From contig NZ_JALJCL010000014.1 of NCBI RefSeq assembly GCF_023698535.1, positions 1-64,000 of the forward strand: a stretch of DNA of 64,000 nucleotides, given 5' to 3'. The translations under genes were made by a program, and so were the position numbers. Position 1 is the first letter of the stretch. Every line of letters begins with the position of its first letter. The notes beneath the pieces are model-generated. The model was not told the DNA's origin, did not search any database, and saw only the letters and a program-made list of their open reading frames with translations. The DNA comes from Halorientalis regularis. Its GTDB lineage: Archaea > Halobacteriota > Halobacteria > Halobacteriales > Haloarculaceae. Below, piece after piece: positions 51,028 through 59,740 of this stretch.

Positions 51028-51603
51028 ATGTACAAACGGGTTCGACTTCGCGACACAGTAGAGGTGCCCCCGGAACACCTCGCAGACGTGACTCCGGGAC
51101 GGATCAAGCGACTCCTGCAGGACAAGCTCGAGGGCCGGATGGACGAGGACGTGGGCAGCGTCGTCTCCGTCATCGAGGTCCAGGACATCGGCGAGGGCGC
51201 AGTCCTCCCGAACCAGCCGGGCGTCTACTACGAGGCAGAGTTCGACGCGCTGACCTTCGACCCCCAGATGCAGGAGGTCGTCGACGGGGAGGTCGTCGAG
51301 GTCGTCAACTTCGGCGCGTTCGTCGGTATCGGGCCGGTCGACGGCCTCCTCCACGTCTCCCAGATCTCCGACGAGTATCTCGCCTACGACGAGGAGAACC
51401 AGCAGTTGGCTTCCCGGGACTCCAACGACACGCTGACGGTCGGCGACGCGGTGCGGGCCCGCATCGTCACCAAGAGCATCGACGAGCGCAACCCCCGTGA
51501 CTCGAAGATCGGCCTCACCGCGAAACAGGTCGGCCTCGGGAAGCACGGCTGGCTCGAAGCCGAGCGCCAGGAACGCAAGAGCGAGGCGACCACGGGTGAG
51601 TAG
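51028..51603 (+). CDS. rpoE1: RNA polymerase subunit E' (Rpo7)
   Basis: The protein is 191 aa. An N-terminal RNP-like domain (MYKRVRLRDTVEVPPEHLADVTPGRIKRLLQDKLEGRMDEDVGSVVSVIEVQDIGEG) and a C-terminal S1/OB domain (GEVVEVVNFGAFVGIGPVDGLLHVSQISDEYL) are clear. It forms the polymerase stalk with Rpo4 and grips nascent RNA. Spt4 follows after two bases. Confidence 0.95.
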   Translation: MYKRVRLRDTVEVPPEHLADVTPGRIKRLLQDKLEGRMDEDVGSVVSVIEVQDIGEGAVLPNQPGVYYEAEFDALTFDPQMQEVVDGEVVEVVNFGAFVGIGPVDGLLHVSQISDEYLAYDEENQQLASRDSNDTLTVGDAVRARIVTKSIDERNPRDSKIGLTAKQVGLGKHGWLEAERQERKSEATTGE

Positions 51604-51605
51604 GC

Positions 51606-51803
51606 ATGGCTGATAGACTCGTCTGCCGCGAGTGCCACCGCGTCCAGCAGTCCGGCGAAGAGGAGGCGTGTGTCTCCTGTGGCTCCAGTTCGCTGACCGA
51701 AGACTGGGCCGGCTACGTCATCATCGCTCACCCCGAGGAGAGCGAGGTCGCCGAGGAGATGGAAGTCGACGAGCCCGGCAAGTACGCGCTGAAGGTACGC
51801 TGA
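51606..51803 (+). CDS. spt4: Transcription elongation factor Spt4 (RpoE'')
   Basis: The protein is 65 aa. One four-cysteine zinc site, CRECHRVQQSGEEEACVSCGSS, then EDWAGYVIIAHPEESEVAEEM, is the Spt4 signature. It binds Spt5 NGN and aids processive transcription. Confidence 0.92.
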   Translation: MADRLVCRECHRVQQSGEEEACVSCGSSSLTEDWAGYVIIAHPEESEVAEEMEVDEPGKYALKVR

Positions 51804-51804
51804 C

Positions 51805-52374
51805 GTGACCGACGACACAGACACCGAGGTCGTCGTCAGCCTGCAGGAGGCACTGCGCAGCGAGCTCAAAGACCCGATGGGCACGGTCTACACGGAGGCC
51901 GACGCGCTGTTCGCGGCCGCCGACCCGCCCCTGATCGCGGTCGGCGACATCGTCACCTACCACCTGATCGAAGCCGACCACCGGCCGGACGTGGCGCTGA
52001 TCGACGGCCAGACCAAGCGCTCGGCCATCGAGGACCACATCCAGGAGGCCATCGACGCGGGCGTGTTCGACCGCGAGGTCGACGTCGAAAACGCCGCGGC
52101 GGGCCTGAGCGCGGGCCTGCTGTCGGCGCTCGCGACGGCTATCGACGCCGCGAGCGACGGCGAGTCGACGGTGATCGTCGTCGACGGCGAGGAGGATCTG
52201 GCGACGCTGCCAGCCATCGCCGCCGCGCCGTCGGGAGCCAGCGTGGTCTACGGCCAGCCCGACGAGGGGATGGTCCTCGTCGAGTGTGACGAGGCGATCA
52301 AAACGCGTGTGACGGACCTGTTCGAGCGGATGGACGGCGACGACGAGCGGCTGTGGGACCTGCTCGACGGCTGA
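51805..52374 (+). CDS. GTP-dependent dephospho-CoA kinase (DUF359)
   Basis: GTG start, 189 aa. Motifs of the archaeal DUF359 enzyme: GTVYTEADAL near 28, IAVGDIVTYHLIEADHRPDVALIDGQTKR near 43, and VVDGEEDLATLPAIAAAPSGASVVYGQPDEGMVLV near 120. It catalyses the last step of coenzyme A synthesis in archaea using GTP. Conserved neighbour of spt4 and S24e. One base separates it from spt4. Confidence 0.9.
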   Translation: MTDDTDTEVVVSLQEALRSELKDPMGTVYTEADALFAAADPPLIAVGDIVTYHLIEADHRPDVALIDGQTKRSAIEDHIQEAIDAGVFDREVDVENAAAGLSAGLLSALATAIDAASDGESTVIVVDGEEDLATLPAIAAAPSGASVVYGQPDEGMVLVECDEAIKTRVTDLFERMDGDDERLWDLLDG

Positions 52375-52448
52375 GCCGGGCACCACCTGCGGGCGGTACG
52401 GGCTTCGAAATCCTTTTACTCGTTTCGCGGGGAGTACCACCAAGAACC

Positions 52449-52763
52449 ATGGATATCGACATCATCGAGGAGACGGAGAATCCGATGTTACACCGAACCG
52501 ACGTTCGGTTCGAGATGGTCCACGAGGACGCGACGCCCTCGCGGCTCTCGGTTCGTGACAGTCTCGCCGCCAAGCTCAACAAGGACGCCGAGGAGGTCGT
52601 CGTCCACGAACTCGACACGAAATACGGGATGCGCAAGACCGTGGGCTACGCGAAGGTGTACGACAGCCCCGAGTTCGCCGCCGACGTGGAGCAAGACCAC
52701 ATGCTCGAACGCAACAAAATCATGGCCGACGGTGAGGCCGAAGAGGAGGCCGAGGAGGCATAG
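52449..52763 (+). CDS. rps24e: Ribosomal protein eS24
   Basis: ATG at 52449 gives 104 aa. MDIDIIEETENPMLHRTDVRFEMVHEDATPSRLSVRDSLAAKLNKDAEEVVVHELDTKYGMRKTVGYAKVYDS is the eS24 core, with an acidic haloarchaeal tail. A TATA-like CTTTTACT at about 52412 gives it an own promoter. One stop base precedes S27ae. Confidence 0.95.
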   Translation: MDIDIIEETENPMLHRTDVRFEMVHEDATPSRLSVRDSLAAKLNKDAEEVVVHELDTKYGMRKTVGYAKVYDSPEFAADVEQDHMLERNKIMADGEAEEEAEEA

Positions 52764-52898
52764 ATGCCCCGCCACGAACTCTACGAAGAGGACGGGACGA
52801 TCGAGAAGGAAACGTGCCCGCGCTGTGGCGACGCCTTCCTCGCTGATCACGGCGACCGCCTCCACTGCGGCCGGTGCAGCTACACCGAGTGGCAGTAG
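52764..52898 (+). CDS. rps27ae: Ribosomal protein eS31 (S27ae)
   Basis: A 44-aa ORF starting immediately after the S24e stop: [18 protein letters not shown] followed by a zinc ribbon with CPRCGDAF and CGRCSYTEW. Length and gene order are those of archaeal S27ae. Confidence 0.95.
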   Translation: MPRHELYEEDGTIEKETCPRCGDAFLADHGDRLHCGRCSYTEWQ

Positions 52899-52906
52899 GG
52901 CTCCGT

Positions 52907-54316
52907 TCAGTTTTCGTCCCGCCGATTCCGCCGGAGCAAAGCGGCAGCACTACCGACGCCAGCGAGTGCGCTCGCGATGCCCAGTCCCGGCCCCGAGCCG
53001 GACGTGGTAGTGGCTCCGGGTTCCTCGGCCTGCGCCGCCGTCGTGGTCCGGTCCTCCCGGGCCGTCTCGCCACTGGCACCCATCGTCCGGGCCCGGTCCG
53101 TCGGCGCCGTGCCGTCGGCGGTCGCCGTGGTCGTCGCGGCCGGAGTGGCCGTCGGCGCCGATTGGGAGTCCGACTCGGCCGATGGATCGTACAGGCCGAG
53201 GAGCGCGGATCCACCGTTCCCGCCAGCGACGATGACTCCATCGTCGGTTCCCAGCAGATCGTTGAACCGGCTCCAGCCGTCGGTGTCGTAGATCTGCTCC
53301 CATCGCTGGTCACCCGCCTCGTCGACGGCCACGAGCCACGCGTCACCGGTCGAACCGGTGCCGGACCAGCCACCGAGTATCGCCCCATCGTCGGTGGGCG
53401 CGAGCGAGAACAGGATGTCTCGTTGGTTCCGGTCGTAGCGGTGTTCCCAGCCCACCTCCCCGGGTGACCCGATCTTGGCCATCCAGCCGTCGGTGGCCTC
53501 GGTCTCACCACCGGCCGAGTAGCCGACGAGGTACGCGCCGTCGTCGGCCGGAACCACCTGGTTCGGGACGGCGTTCGTCTCGTAGGCCCGGTCCCAGCGC
53601 ATCCGGTTGGTCCCGGCCAGTGACGCGACCCAGGGGTTGGGGGCTCCCTCGGCGGTATACTGCACGCCACAGAGCAGGAACGTTCCGTCGCCAGCCGGCC
53701 GAATCGTGAACGCGAGGCTGTCGTTGCTGGTTCGGTCGCTGTCGACCGACCCATCTTCGTCGACGGCAGCCGTCCAGATACCGGCCTCTCGCCGCCCGAG
53801 GAGGAGATAGCCGTCCCCGGTTTGGGCGGCCGAGAGGATTTTCGTCGCGTCGTCGTAGGAGCGTTCCCACTGGATGTCGCCACTGCTCGATACCGTCGCC
53901 GCCCAGCCGCCGGTGGTCTCGCCCTCCACTCGCCCGCCCGCCACGAGGTAGGTTCCGTCACCGTTGGTGACGACCGTCTCGACGGTCCCGCGGACGCCGC
54001 CCCGGTATCGACGGTCCCACTGGAGTTGTCCGTCGGCGTCGGCCCGGCCGAGCCAGGCGCTCGTCTCGTCGCTATCGGACGCCTGCCGGCCGCCGACGAG
54101 ATATCCCTCACCCTGGGCCGGAACGACCGACGATATCACGGTGTACCGTGAACCGCCGTAGCCGTTGGCCCAGGCCAGCGGTCTCTCCAGCCCCTCGTCG
54201 TCCGTGTCGTCCTGTGCGGCCGCAGGCACCGAACCGGCCGTTGCGAGCACCGTCCCACCGACGGCGGTGCCGCCGAGTGTCGCGAGTACCTGCCGCCGTC
54301 CGATCGCTCGTCGCAT
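52907..54316 (-). CDS. Tat-exported beta-propeller-like protein with C-terminal anchor
   Basis: ATG at 54316 (MRRAIGRRQVLATLGGTAVGG) is 34 bases after a TATA-like TTCAAATACC; an ATG at 54340 is too close to that box. The frame upstream of it is only antisense of kae1-bud32. The 469-aa protein has a twin-arginine signal, about seven repeats of a W-x-(R/H)-x-Y ... DG-x-(Y/F)LVGG pattern (residues 55-370), then a Thr/Ala stalk and GPGLGIASALAGVGSAAALLRRNRRDEN, a PGF-CTERM-like anchor variant. It probably sits on the cell surface. Confidence 0.75.
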   Translation of the reverse strand: MRRAIGRRQVLATLGGTAVGGTVLATAGSVPAAAQDDTDDEGLERPLAWANGYGGSRYTVISSVVPAQGEGYLVGGRQASDSDETSAWLGRADADGQLQWDRRYRGGVRGTVETVVTNGDGTYLVAGGRVEGETTGGWAATVSSSGDIQWERSYDDATKILSAAQTGDGYLLLGRREAGIWTAAVDEDGSVDSDRTSNDSLAFTIRPAGDGTFLLCGVQYTAEGAPNPWVASLAGTNRMRWDRAYETNAVPNQVVPADDGAYLVGYSAGGETEATDGWMAKIGSPGEVGWEHRYDRNQRDILFSLAPTDDGAILGGWSGTGSTGDAWLVAVDEAGDQRWEQIYDTDGWSRFNDLLGTDDGVIVAGGNGGSALLGLYDPSAESDSQSAPTATPAATTTATADGTAPTDRARTMGASGETAREDRTTTAAQAEEPGATTTSGSGPGLGIASALAGVGSAAALLRRNRRDEN

Positions 54317-54430
54317 TGTCTCGTGACGGAGTGCTCCCATTCTGGTATTTGAACCTTCGGCCGACGACAGGGTGCTGGAGGCGGTGGATGACAACCCCTT
54401 TGGCCGCTCGTCGCCTCTCGACTGGCAAGA

Positions 54431-56095
54431 GTGACGCCGGACACGCGCGTGCTGGGCATCGAGGGAACGGCCTGGGCCGCCAGCGCGGCTGTCTACGACA
54501 GCGCGGCCGAGACCGTCGAGATCGAGACCGAGGCCTACCAGCCCGACAGCGGCGGTATCCACCCGCGCGAGGCCGCCGAACACATGGGCGACAACGTGCC
54601 AGCGGTCGTCGAGCGGGCGCTCGGGCACGCTCGCGAACTGGCAGCGGAGGACCCCGACTACGACGCCGACGGACCGCCCGTCGACTGCGTGGCCTTCTCC
54701 CGCGGTCCCGGGCTCGGCCCCTGTCTGCGGATCGTCGCGACCGCGGCCCGCGCGGTCGCCCAGCGGCTGGACGTGCCCCTCGTGGGTGTCAACCACATGG
54801 TGGCCCACCTGGAGATCGGCCGCCACCGCTCGGGATTCGAGTCGCCGGTCTGTCTGAACGCCAGCGGCGCGAACGCCCACGTCCTGGCCTACCGGAACGG
54901 TCGCTATCGCGTGCTGGGCGAGACGATGGACACCGGCGTCGGCAACGCCATCGACAAGTTCACCCGCCACCTCGACTGGTCCCACCCCGGCGGCCCGAAG
55001 GTCGAAGAAGCCGCAGAGGACGGCGCGTACCACGAACTCCCCTACGTCGTCAAGGGGATGGACTTCTCCTTTTCCGGCGTGATGAGCGCGGCCAAACAGG
55101 CCGTCGACGACGGGGTTCCCGTCGAGGACGTGTGTCACGGCCTGCAGGAGAGCGTCTTCGCGATGCTGACGGAGGTCAGCGAACGCGCCCTCTCGCTGAC
55201 CGGGGGCGACGAACTCGTCCTCGGTGGGGGGGTCGGCCAGAACGACCGCCTGCGGGAGATGCTGGGTGAGATGTGCGAACAGCGCGGCGCGGAGTTTTTC
55301 GCCCCCGAACCGCGCTTCCTCCGTGACAACGCCGGGATGATCGCAGTGCTGGGCGCGAAGATGTACGACGCGGGCGACACGCTCTCGATAGCGGAGTCGG
55401 GCATCGACGCGGACTTCCGGCCGGATCAGGTCGAAGTCAGTTGGCGCGGGCGGGCGTCGGACACGACGCCCGCCGAACGAGCGAGCGGCGGGACGCCGCG
55501 AGCCGACGAACTGCAGGGCGCGGAGGCGACGGTCGAGATCGACGGGGAGCGCGTGATCAAACACCGACGCCCGCGGAGCTACCGCCACCCGAAACTGGAC
55601 GAGCGGTTGCGCGTCGAGCGCACCAGAGAGGAAGCCCGGCTCACCGCCGACGCGCGCCGCTACGGCGTCCCCACGCCGGTCGTGCTGGACGTGGACCCCT
55701 GGGAGACCCGGCTGGTCTTCGAGCGCGTCGGCGACGCGGACCTCCGCGAGCGATTGACCGAGGCGAACGTCCGTGACGTGGGGCGGCACCTGGCGACGAT
55801 CCACGAGGCCGGGTTCGTCCACGGCGATCCGACGACGCGGAACGTGAGGGTTTCCTTCGAGGGAACCAGTGGGGACGATGGCCGCACCTACCTCATCGAC
55901 TTCGGGCTAGGCTACTACACCAACGACCGCGAGGACTACGCGATGGACCTGCACGTGCTGGCCCAGTCGCTTTCGGGGACGGCCGACGACCCCGAGGCCC
56001 TGCTCGCGGCCGCCGAGGAGGCATACAGTTCTGTGGGAGACGAGCGCGTTCTCGATCACCTGCGCGAGATCGAGGGGCGCGGGCGGTACCAGTAG
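54431..56095 (+). CDS. Kae1-Bud32 fusion (KEOPS tRNA t6A enzyme and kinase)
   Basis: GTG start, 554 aa. Kae1 part (1-330): GIEGTAWAASAAVY, AFSRGPGLGPCLRI, VNHMVAHLEIGRH (metal His pair), LVLGGGVGQNDRLREM. Bud32 part (360-554): GERVIKHRRPRSYRHPKLDERL (kinase Lys), FVHGDPTTRNVRV (catalytic loop) and YLIDFGLGYYT (DFG). It builds the universal t6A37 modification in ANN-decoding tRNAs, which include the two intron-bearing tRNAs here (AAC and AUN readers). The fusion is common in euryarchaea. Confidence 0.95.
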   Translation: MTPDTRVLGIEGTAWAASAAVYDSAAETVEIETEAYQPDSGGIHPREAAEHMGDNVPAVVERALGHARELAAEDPDYDADGPPVDCVAFSRGPGLGPCLRIVATAARAVAQRLDVPLVGVNHMVAHLEIGRHRSGFESPVCLNASGANAHVLAYRNGRYRVLGETMDTGVGNAIDKFTRHLDWSHPGGPKVEEAAEDGAYHELPYVVKGMDFSFSGVMSAAKQAVDDGVPVEDVCHGLQESVFAMLTEVSERALSLTGGDELVLGGGVGQNDRLREMLGEMCEQRGAEFFAPEPRFLRDNAGMIAVLGAKMYDAGDTLSIAESGIDADFRPDQVEVSWRGRASDTTPAERASGGTPRADELQGAEATVEIDGERVIKHRRPRSYRHPKLDERLRVERTREEARLTADARRYGVPTPVVLDVDPWETRLVFERVGDADLRERLTEANVRDVGRHLATIHEAGFVHGDPTTRNVRVSFEGTSGDDGRTYLIDFGLGYYTNDREDYAMDLHVLAQSLSGTADDPEALLAAAEEAYSSVGDERVLDHLREIEGRGRYQ

Positions 56096-56440
56096 TCACT
56101 CGGGGGTCACGTCGGCGGCGTGGTGGTCGTAGTAGTCGGCGACGAAGGCGACGAACAGGAACTTCAGCGCCATCGCGCCGGCGGTGGCGACGGCGGTCCG
56201 GACGGGCTGGCGGCGGACGGCCGCGCGGACGGCGTAGAGGGTGAGGAAGGCGTTGGCGACGTTCAACAACTGGATCGGGTGGCAGCGGTTCCCGTGTTCG
56301 AGCCAGAGGCGTTCGCCGTAGACGACGCGGGTCATCCACGCGTCGTCGTCGGACGGGGGCGGGAACAGGACGGGATCGAGGGCGACGAACAGCACGGTGC
56401 CGACCAGCAGGCGCTCGTCCCGGCGGTAGATCGAGAGCAT
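56096..56440 (-). CDS. Small membrane protein, DUF6653-like (114 aa)
   Basis: MLSIYRRDERLLVGTVLFVALDPVLFPPPSDDDAWMTRVVYGERLWLEHG shows a helix and a polar loop, followed by NVANAFLTLYAVRAAVRRQPVRTAVATAGAMALKFLFVAFVADYYDHHA. Two to three membrane segments are predicted. It resembles DUF6653, whose function is unknown. It starts directly at the end of kae1-bud32, in the opposite direction. Confidence 0.6.
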   Translation of the reverse strand: MLSIYRRDERLLVGTVLFVALDPVLFPPPSDDDAWMTRVVYGERLWLEHGNRCHPIQLLNVANAFLTLYAVRAAVRRQPVRTAVATAGAMALKFLFVAFVADYYDHHAADVTPE

Positions 56441-56629
56441 GAGGGGGGAGACTGGCGACGCGCGACCAGCCGCTTTTCGGGTTGGCGTGACGTTCCCGGA
56501 CGGCCTCGCGCACGGCGACTCGGGACGGCTGTGACATGTGTCAACAGATACGACGAGGTGAGATACAGACGAGTCCCGATCTGCCCCGTCAGGACAAACG
56601 TCTTAACGGGGCCAGACGAAATACGGAGT

Positions 56630-56902
56630 ATGGCTGACAAGCCGGAGTCCGGTGAAATCTTCGGGGTACCGTACAACTTCGAGCGGCCGAGCATCAAGCG
56701 TCTGCTCTCGTCGTACTGGCGGCCCGGCGAGGGGATGCTCGTCGAGAAGCCCTTCGGCATCGGCTACACGCTGAACCTGGCCAACTGGCGGTCCTGGATC
56801 GTGCTGGCCGTCGCCGGCCTCCTGTTCTACCAGGGTCGGCAGTCGAGCGAGGAGGGCGAAGCCGGCGACGAGGACGAGCCCGTCGAAGTCATCGTCGACT
56901 GA
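56630..56902 (+). CDS. DUF5808-like membrane protein (90 aa)
   Basis: ATG at 56630 gives MADKPESGEIFGVPYNFERPSIKRLLSSYWRPGEGMLVEKPFGIGYTLNLANWRSWIVLAVAGLLFYQGRQ. The FGVPYNFERP and KPFGIGYTLN segments fit DUF5808, a small domain of unknown function, with one membrane helix and an acidic tail. It stands just before the NTP pyrophosphatase gene and may be co-transcribed. Confidence 0.65.
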   Translation: MADKPESGEIFGVPYNFERPSIKRLLSSYWRPGEGMLVEKPFGIGYTLNLANWRSWIVLAVAGLLFYQGRQSSEEGEAGDEDEPVEVIVD

Positions 56903-56941
56903 ATCGACGCGTCTTTTGACCGGCGGCGCACACCGCCGGGT

Positions 56942-57592
56942 ATGCTCCGGTTCGTGACGACCAACCAGGGGAAGGTGCGGGAAGCCCGCGAGTATCTCGG
57001 GGACGGAACGGTCGAACAGCTCGATTTCGACTACACGGAGATCCAGGCCGACGATCTCGCGACCGTGGCGGCCCACGGCGCGCGGGAGGCCTACCGCCAC
57101 ATCGGGGAGCCGGTGCTGGTCGACGACGCCGGGCTGTTCGTCGACGCCTTCGACGGCTTCCCCGGCCCCTACTCCTCGTACGTCGAGGACACGGTGGGCG
57201 TCGAGCGCGTCTGGCGGCTCACCCGCGAGGAGGACGACCGCGCGGCGTCGTTCAAGACCGTGCTGGCTTACTGCGACGGCGAGGGCTTCGACGCGTCGCC
57301 GGAGCCAGTCGATCACGAGCGCCGCGGGCAGGACCAGAGTGCCGAGGAGCGCGCGGCGGCGACGACGGACGACCAGGTGGCCGCGGGTGACCTCCCGGTG
57401 AAGATCTTCGAGGGGTACGTGCCCGGCGAGATCGTCGCGCCGCGGGGGGAGGGCGGCTTCGGCTACGATCCCATCTTCGAGCACGACGGGACGACCTTCG
57501 CGGAGATGACGCCGGAGGAGAAGAACGCGGTCTCCCATCGCGGGCGAGCGTTGGCGAAGTTCGGGGAGTGGTACCGGGAGCGAACGGAGTGA
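56942..57592 (+). CDS. XTP/dITP diphosphatase (Ham1/RdgB)
   Basis: The protein is 216 aa. TTNQGKVREAREYL (nucleotide loop, residues 6-19), VLVDDAGLFVDAFDGFPGPYSSYV near 58, GEIVAPRGEGGFGYDPIFEHD near 162 and KNAVSHRGRALAKF at the end are the family motifs. It removes deaminated purine triphosphates. A 45-residue insertion rich in Asp/Glu/Gln (residues 115-145) is unusual and lies away from the core motifs. Confidence 0.93.
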   Translation: MLRFVTTNQGKVREAREYLGDGTVEQLDFDYTEIQADDLATVAAHGAREAYRHIGEPVLVDDAGLFVDAFDGFPGPYSSYVEDTVGVERVWRLTREEDDRAASFKTVLAYCDGEGFDASPEPVDHERRGQDQSAEERAAATTDDQVAAGDLPVKIFEGYVPGEIVAPRGEGGFGYDPIFEHDGTTFAEMTPEEKNAVSHRGRALAKFGEWYRERTE

Positions 57593-57653
57593 GCGACCGG
57601 TACGTCGGAAGACGAGCGAAGCATCTATGTGACGTGCTGATTCAGTGACAGGG

Positions 57654-57830
57654 ATGCTGGAGACGAGAGGGAAACGGCTGGCGGCGGGCGCGGGATTGCT
57701 GTCGGGGGCCGTCCTGACGACGACACTCTTGTTCGTGTATCAGGAGAGTCGGTTCCGACTCGTTGCCCCGGTCGCGGGTCTGTTGGACGCCACGATCACG
57801 TACTACGTGCTGTCGAAGAACGTCGAGTAG
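57654..57830 (+). CDS. Small membrane protein (58 aa)
   Basis: ATG at 57654 (MLETRGKRLAAGAGLLSGAVLTTTLLFVYQESRFRLVAPVAGLLDATITYYVLSKNVE); a GTG at 57645 is possible. One or two membrane helices. Function unknown. Confidence 0.5.
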   Translation: MLETRGKRLAAGAGLLSGAVLTTTLLFVYQESRFRLVAPVAGLLDATITYYVLSKNVE

Positions 57831-57873
57831 CGGAGAGGCGTTCGCGAGCGACGACGAGACGGGCGTCTGAACC

Positions 57874-58347
57874 TCACGCTCGCGGGTCCCGGTCCGGGCC
57901 GGGATACGCGCCGCCGACGACGACCCCGTACATCGCTTCGGGATCGAACAGCGAGACGAACGCCCGCGGGTCGCGGACGCTCACGTCGACGTGTTTCCGG
58001 AGGGCCGCGCCGGCCTGGACGGACTGGAGTCCTTCGTCGAAGGTGAGGAGGTGCGGGGCGTCGCCGTTGTAAGCGGAAGCGAGCGCCGGGTGGTCGCCGG
58101 GCGGGTGCTCGACGGGTTCGCGCAGGGCCTCGATCGTCTCGCGCCACTCGCCAGCCAGAGCGGCGTCGGCACAGTCGGCGATCACGGCTTCGGCGTCGTC
58201 GAGCAGGCGGTCGCTGGCGAGCAGCGACACCCAGTCGTGGGCCCGCGCGATGTCGAGGGCCTCGCGGGCGGGCCCGTCCACGAGTAGGTCGGCCGCCAGC
58301 ACGTCCGCGTCCGCGACGAACCGGGCGGGGTTCGGTCCGTCAGTCAT
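57874..58347 (-). CDS. PIN-like domain protein (DUF7384-type)
   Basis: ATG at 58347 gives 157 aa. FVADADVLAADLLVDGPAREAL starts with the DxD-type PIN-like acid, WVSLLASDRLLDDAEAVIAD follows, and PHLLTFDEGLQSVQAGAALRKHVDVSVRDPRAFVSLFDP shows a second acidic strand. It resembles haloarchaeal DUF7384, predicted nucleases. It overlaps a 33-aa ORF by 8 bases, which suggests a two-gene unit. Confidence 0.65.
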   Translation of the reverse strand: MTDGPNPARFVADADVLAADLLVDGPAREALDIARAHDWVSLLASDRLLDDAEAVIADCADAALAGEWRETIEALREPVEHPPGDHPALASAYNGDAPHLLTFDEGLQSVQAGAALRKHVDVSVRDPRAFVSLFDPEAMYGVVVGGAYPGPDRDPRA

Positions 58348-58441
58348 CCTCGTCACCTCTGCGGGCCGCCAGTCGTTCGCGGACGGTCGCGAGGGCGACG
58401 TCGTACTCGTCGGCGCGGTCGAAGAGATCGGCCCAGGTCAT
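58340..58441 (-). CDS. 33-aa ORF coupled to PIN-like gene
   Basis: ATG at 58441 encodes MTWADLFDRADEYDVALATV plus a basic-acidic tail (RERLAARRGDEDD). It ends 8 bases inside the PIN-like gene. The compact helical sequence and the overlap resemble antitoxin or cofactor peptides. This is inference from layout only. Confidence 0.55.
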   Translation of the reverse strand: MTWADLFDRADEYDVALATVRERLAARRGDEDD

Positions 58442-58478
58442 ACCCGGAATGGGTGGGCAGGTGCCGAAAACCCACCGC

Positions 58479-59567
58479 TCACGCGAGCCAGCGCTCGCGG
58501 GCGAGCCAGTACCCCAGGCCGGCGAGGAAGGCGACGCCGACGTTGGTGGCCACGGCGAGCAGACCGATGGCACCGACCAGCGGCAGGTGGTCGGTGTCGA
58601 GCGCGACCCGGCCGAGCTGGACGGCGACGACGCCGAGCAGGGTACCCAGGAGTGCCATCGGGAAGGACAGCCAGAGGCCGGCCACAAGCGCGCCGGCGAG
58701 ATAGAGCACGCCGAGGACGACGTTGGCGGTCCCACTGCGCGCGCCGAAGGCGTACTTCCCGGCGAGGCCGCCGCTGCCGTGACACATCGGCAGGCCGCCC
58801 AGCGGCACCGCGGCCAAGGACATCCCGCCCATGCTCCGGGCGAGTCGGTCCGGCGACACGTCGCGGTCGAACAGGTCGGCACAGAGCAGCGAGGTCGCGA
58901 CCGCGGCGTTGCCCACGGTCATCGCCAGCTGTGCCATAGTACCTTCGAGGGCACCAACCGTGAGCGCGGGACCGCCGGTCGGAAACAGCGACGCGGCGGG
59001 GAGTGCGGGTGCGGGGACGCCCGCAGCGACCGCGGTCCAGACGGTGCCGGCCGCGAGGACGACCAGCGCGGCGGCGCGGCGGTAGCCGGCGACGGCGACC
59101 ACGCCAGCCAGCGCCGCGCCAGCGGCTGCGACCGCCGGGTCGCCCAGCGCGAGGTCGAGACCGGCCTGGGCGAGCAGGAGAGCGACGGCGAACTGAACGC
59201 CGCGGATGACCGGGCGGCCGACCACGGTCTGGAGGCGGGAGAGCGTCCCCGTCGCGCCGACGACGAGCAAGACGCCGCCCGCGAGCAGGCCGGCGGCGAC
59301 GAGTTCGCCGTAGGTCAGCGCACCGGCGATGGCCAGCCCTGCCAGCGCCTTCATCGGCTCGACCGACAGCGGGAGGCCGTACCGGAGCCCCCAGACGATC
59401 TGGAAGACACCGAACCCCACGAGGACGTGGGCGAGCGACGCGGGCGTCAGCGCACCCAGCGCCACCACGAGGGGCAACACCGTAACCGAATCCCCTAACG
59501 CGCCCGTCAGGTCCCCGACAGCCACGGGAAGACGCTCCTCGACGCGTTCGACGGTCGATACGGCCAC
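58479..59567 (-). CDS. MOT1-like molybdate/sulfate transporter
   Basis: GTG at 59567 (followed by AVSTVERVEERLP) gives 362 aa; a TTG at 59609 extends it without support. About ten membrane segments. Signatures of the MOT1 branch of the SulP superfamily: VAVGDLTGALGDSVTVLPLVVALG near the start, LPLSVEPMKALAGLAIA near 77, MAQLAMTVGNAAVATSLLCADLFDRD and PLGGLPMCHGSGGLAGKYAFGARSG near 260. Transport of molybdate or sulfate is the family role. Confidence 0.85.
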   Translation of the reverse strand: MAVSTVERVEERLPVAVGDLTGALGDSVTVLPLVVALGALTPASLAHVLVGFGVFQIVWGLRYGLPLSVEPMKALAGLAIAGALTYGELVAAGLLAGGVLLVVGATGTLSRLQTVVGRPVIRGVQFAVALLLAQAGLDLALGDPAVAAAGAALAGVVAVAGYRRAAALVVLAAGTVWTAVAAGVPAPALPAASLFPTGGPALTVGALEGTMAQLAMTVGNAAVATSLLCADLFDRDVSPDRLARSMGGMSLAAVPLGGLPMCHGSGGLAGKYAFGARSGTANVVLGVLYLAGALVAGLWLSFPMALLGTLLGVVAVQLGRVALDTDHLPLVGAIGLLAVATNVGVAFLAGLGYWLARERWLA

Positions 59568-59740
59568 GACACGCTTTCGGAACCGGTGGCATATCAGCGT
59601 TGTCAGCAACCGTTGGCCGTTTCACGACGCGTGCCACGTGTCCGGTATCGGCTAGCCGCCGCGACGCGGCGGGCGGTCCGGTCGCCTCGTGAGTGGGGCC
59701 CTCGTGTGGTTCCCCCGAGTGTGACGGATGTCTGACGCGA

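Noticed and set aside
52353-52448. N-terminal extension of S24e
   Set aside because: The extension overlaps the kinase gene end and the S24e promoter; the family starts at MDIDII.
54317-55822. N-terminal half of a 971-codon minus frame joined to the beta-propeller protein
   Set aside because: This half is antisense of kae1-bud32. The real gene starts with a Tat signal at 54316.
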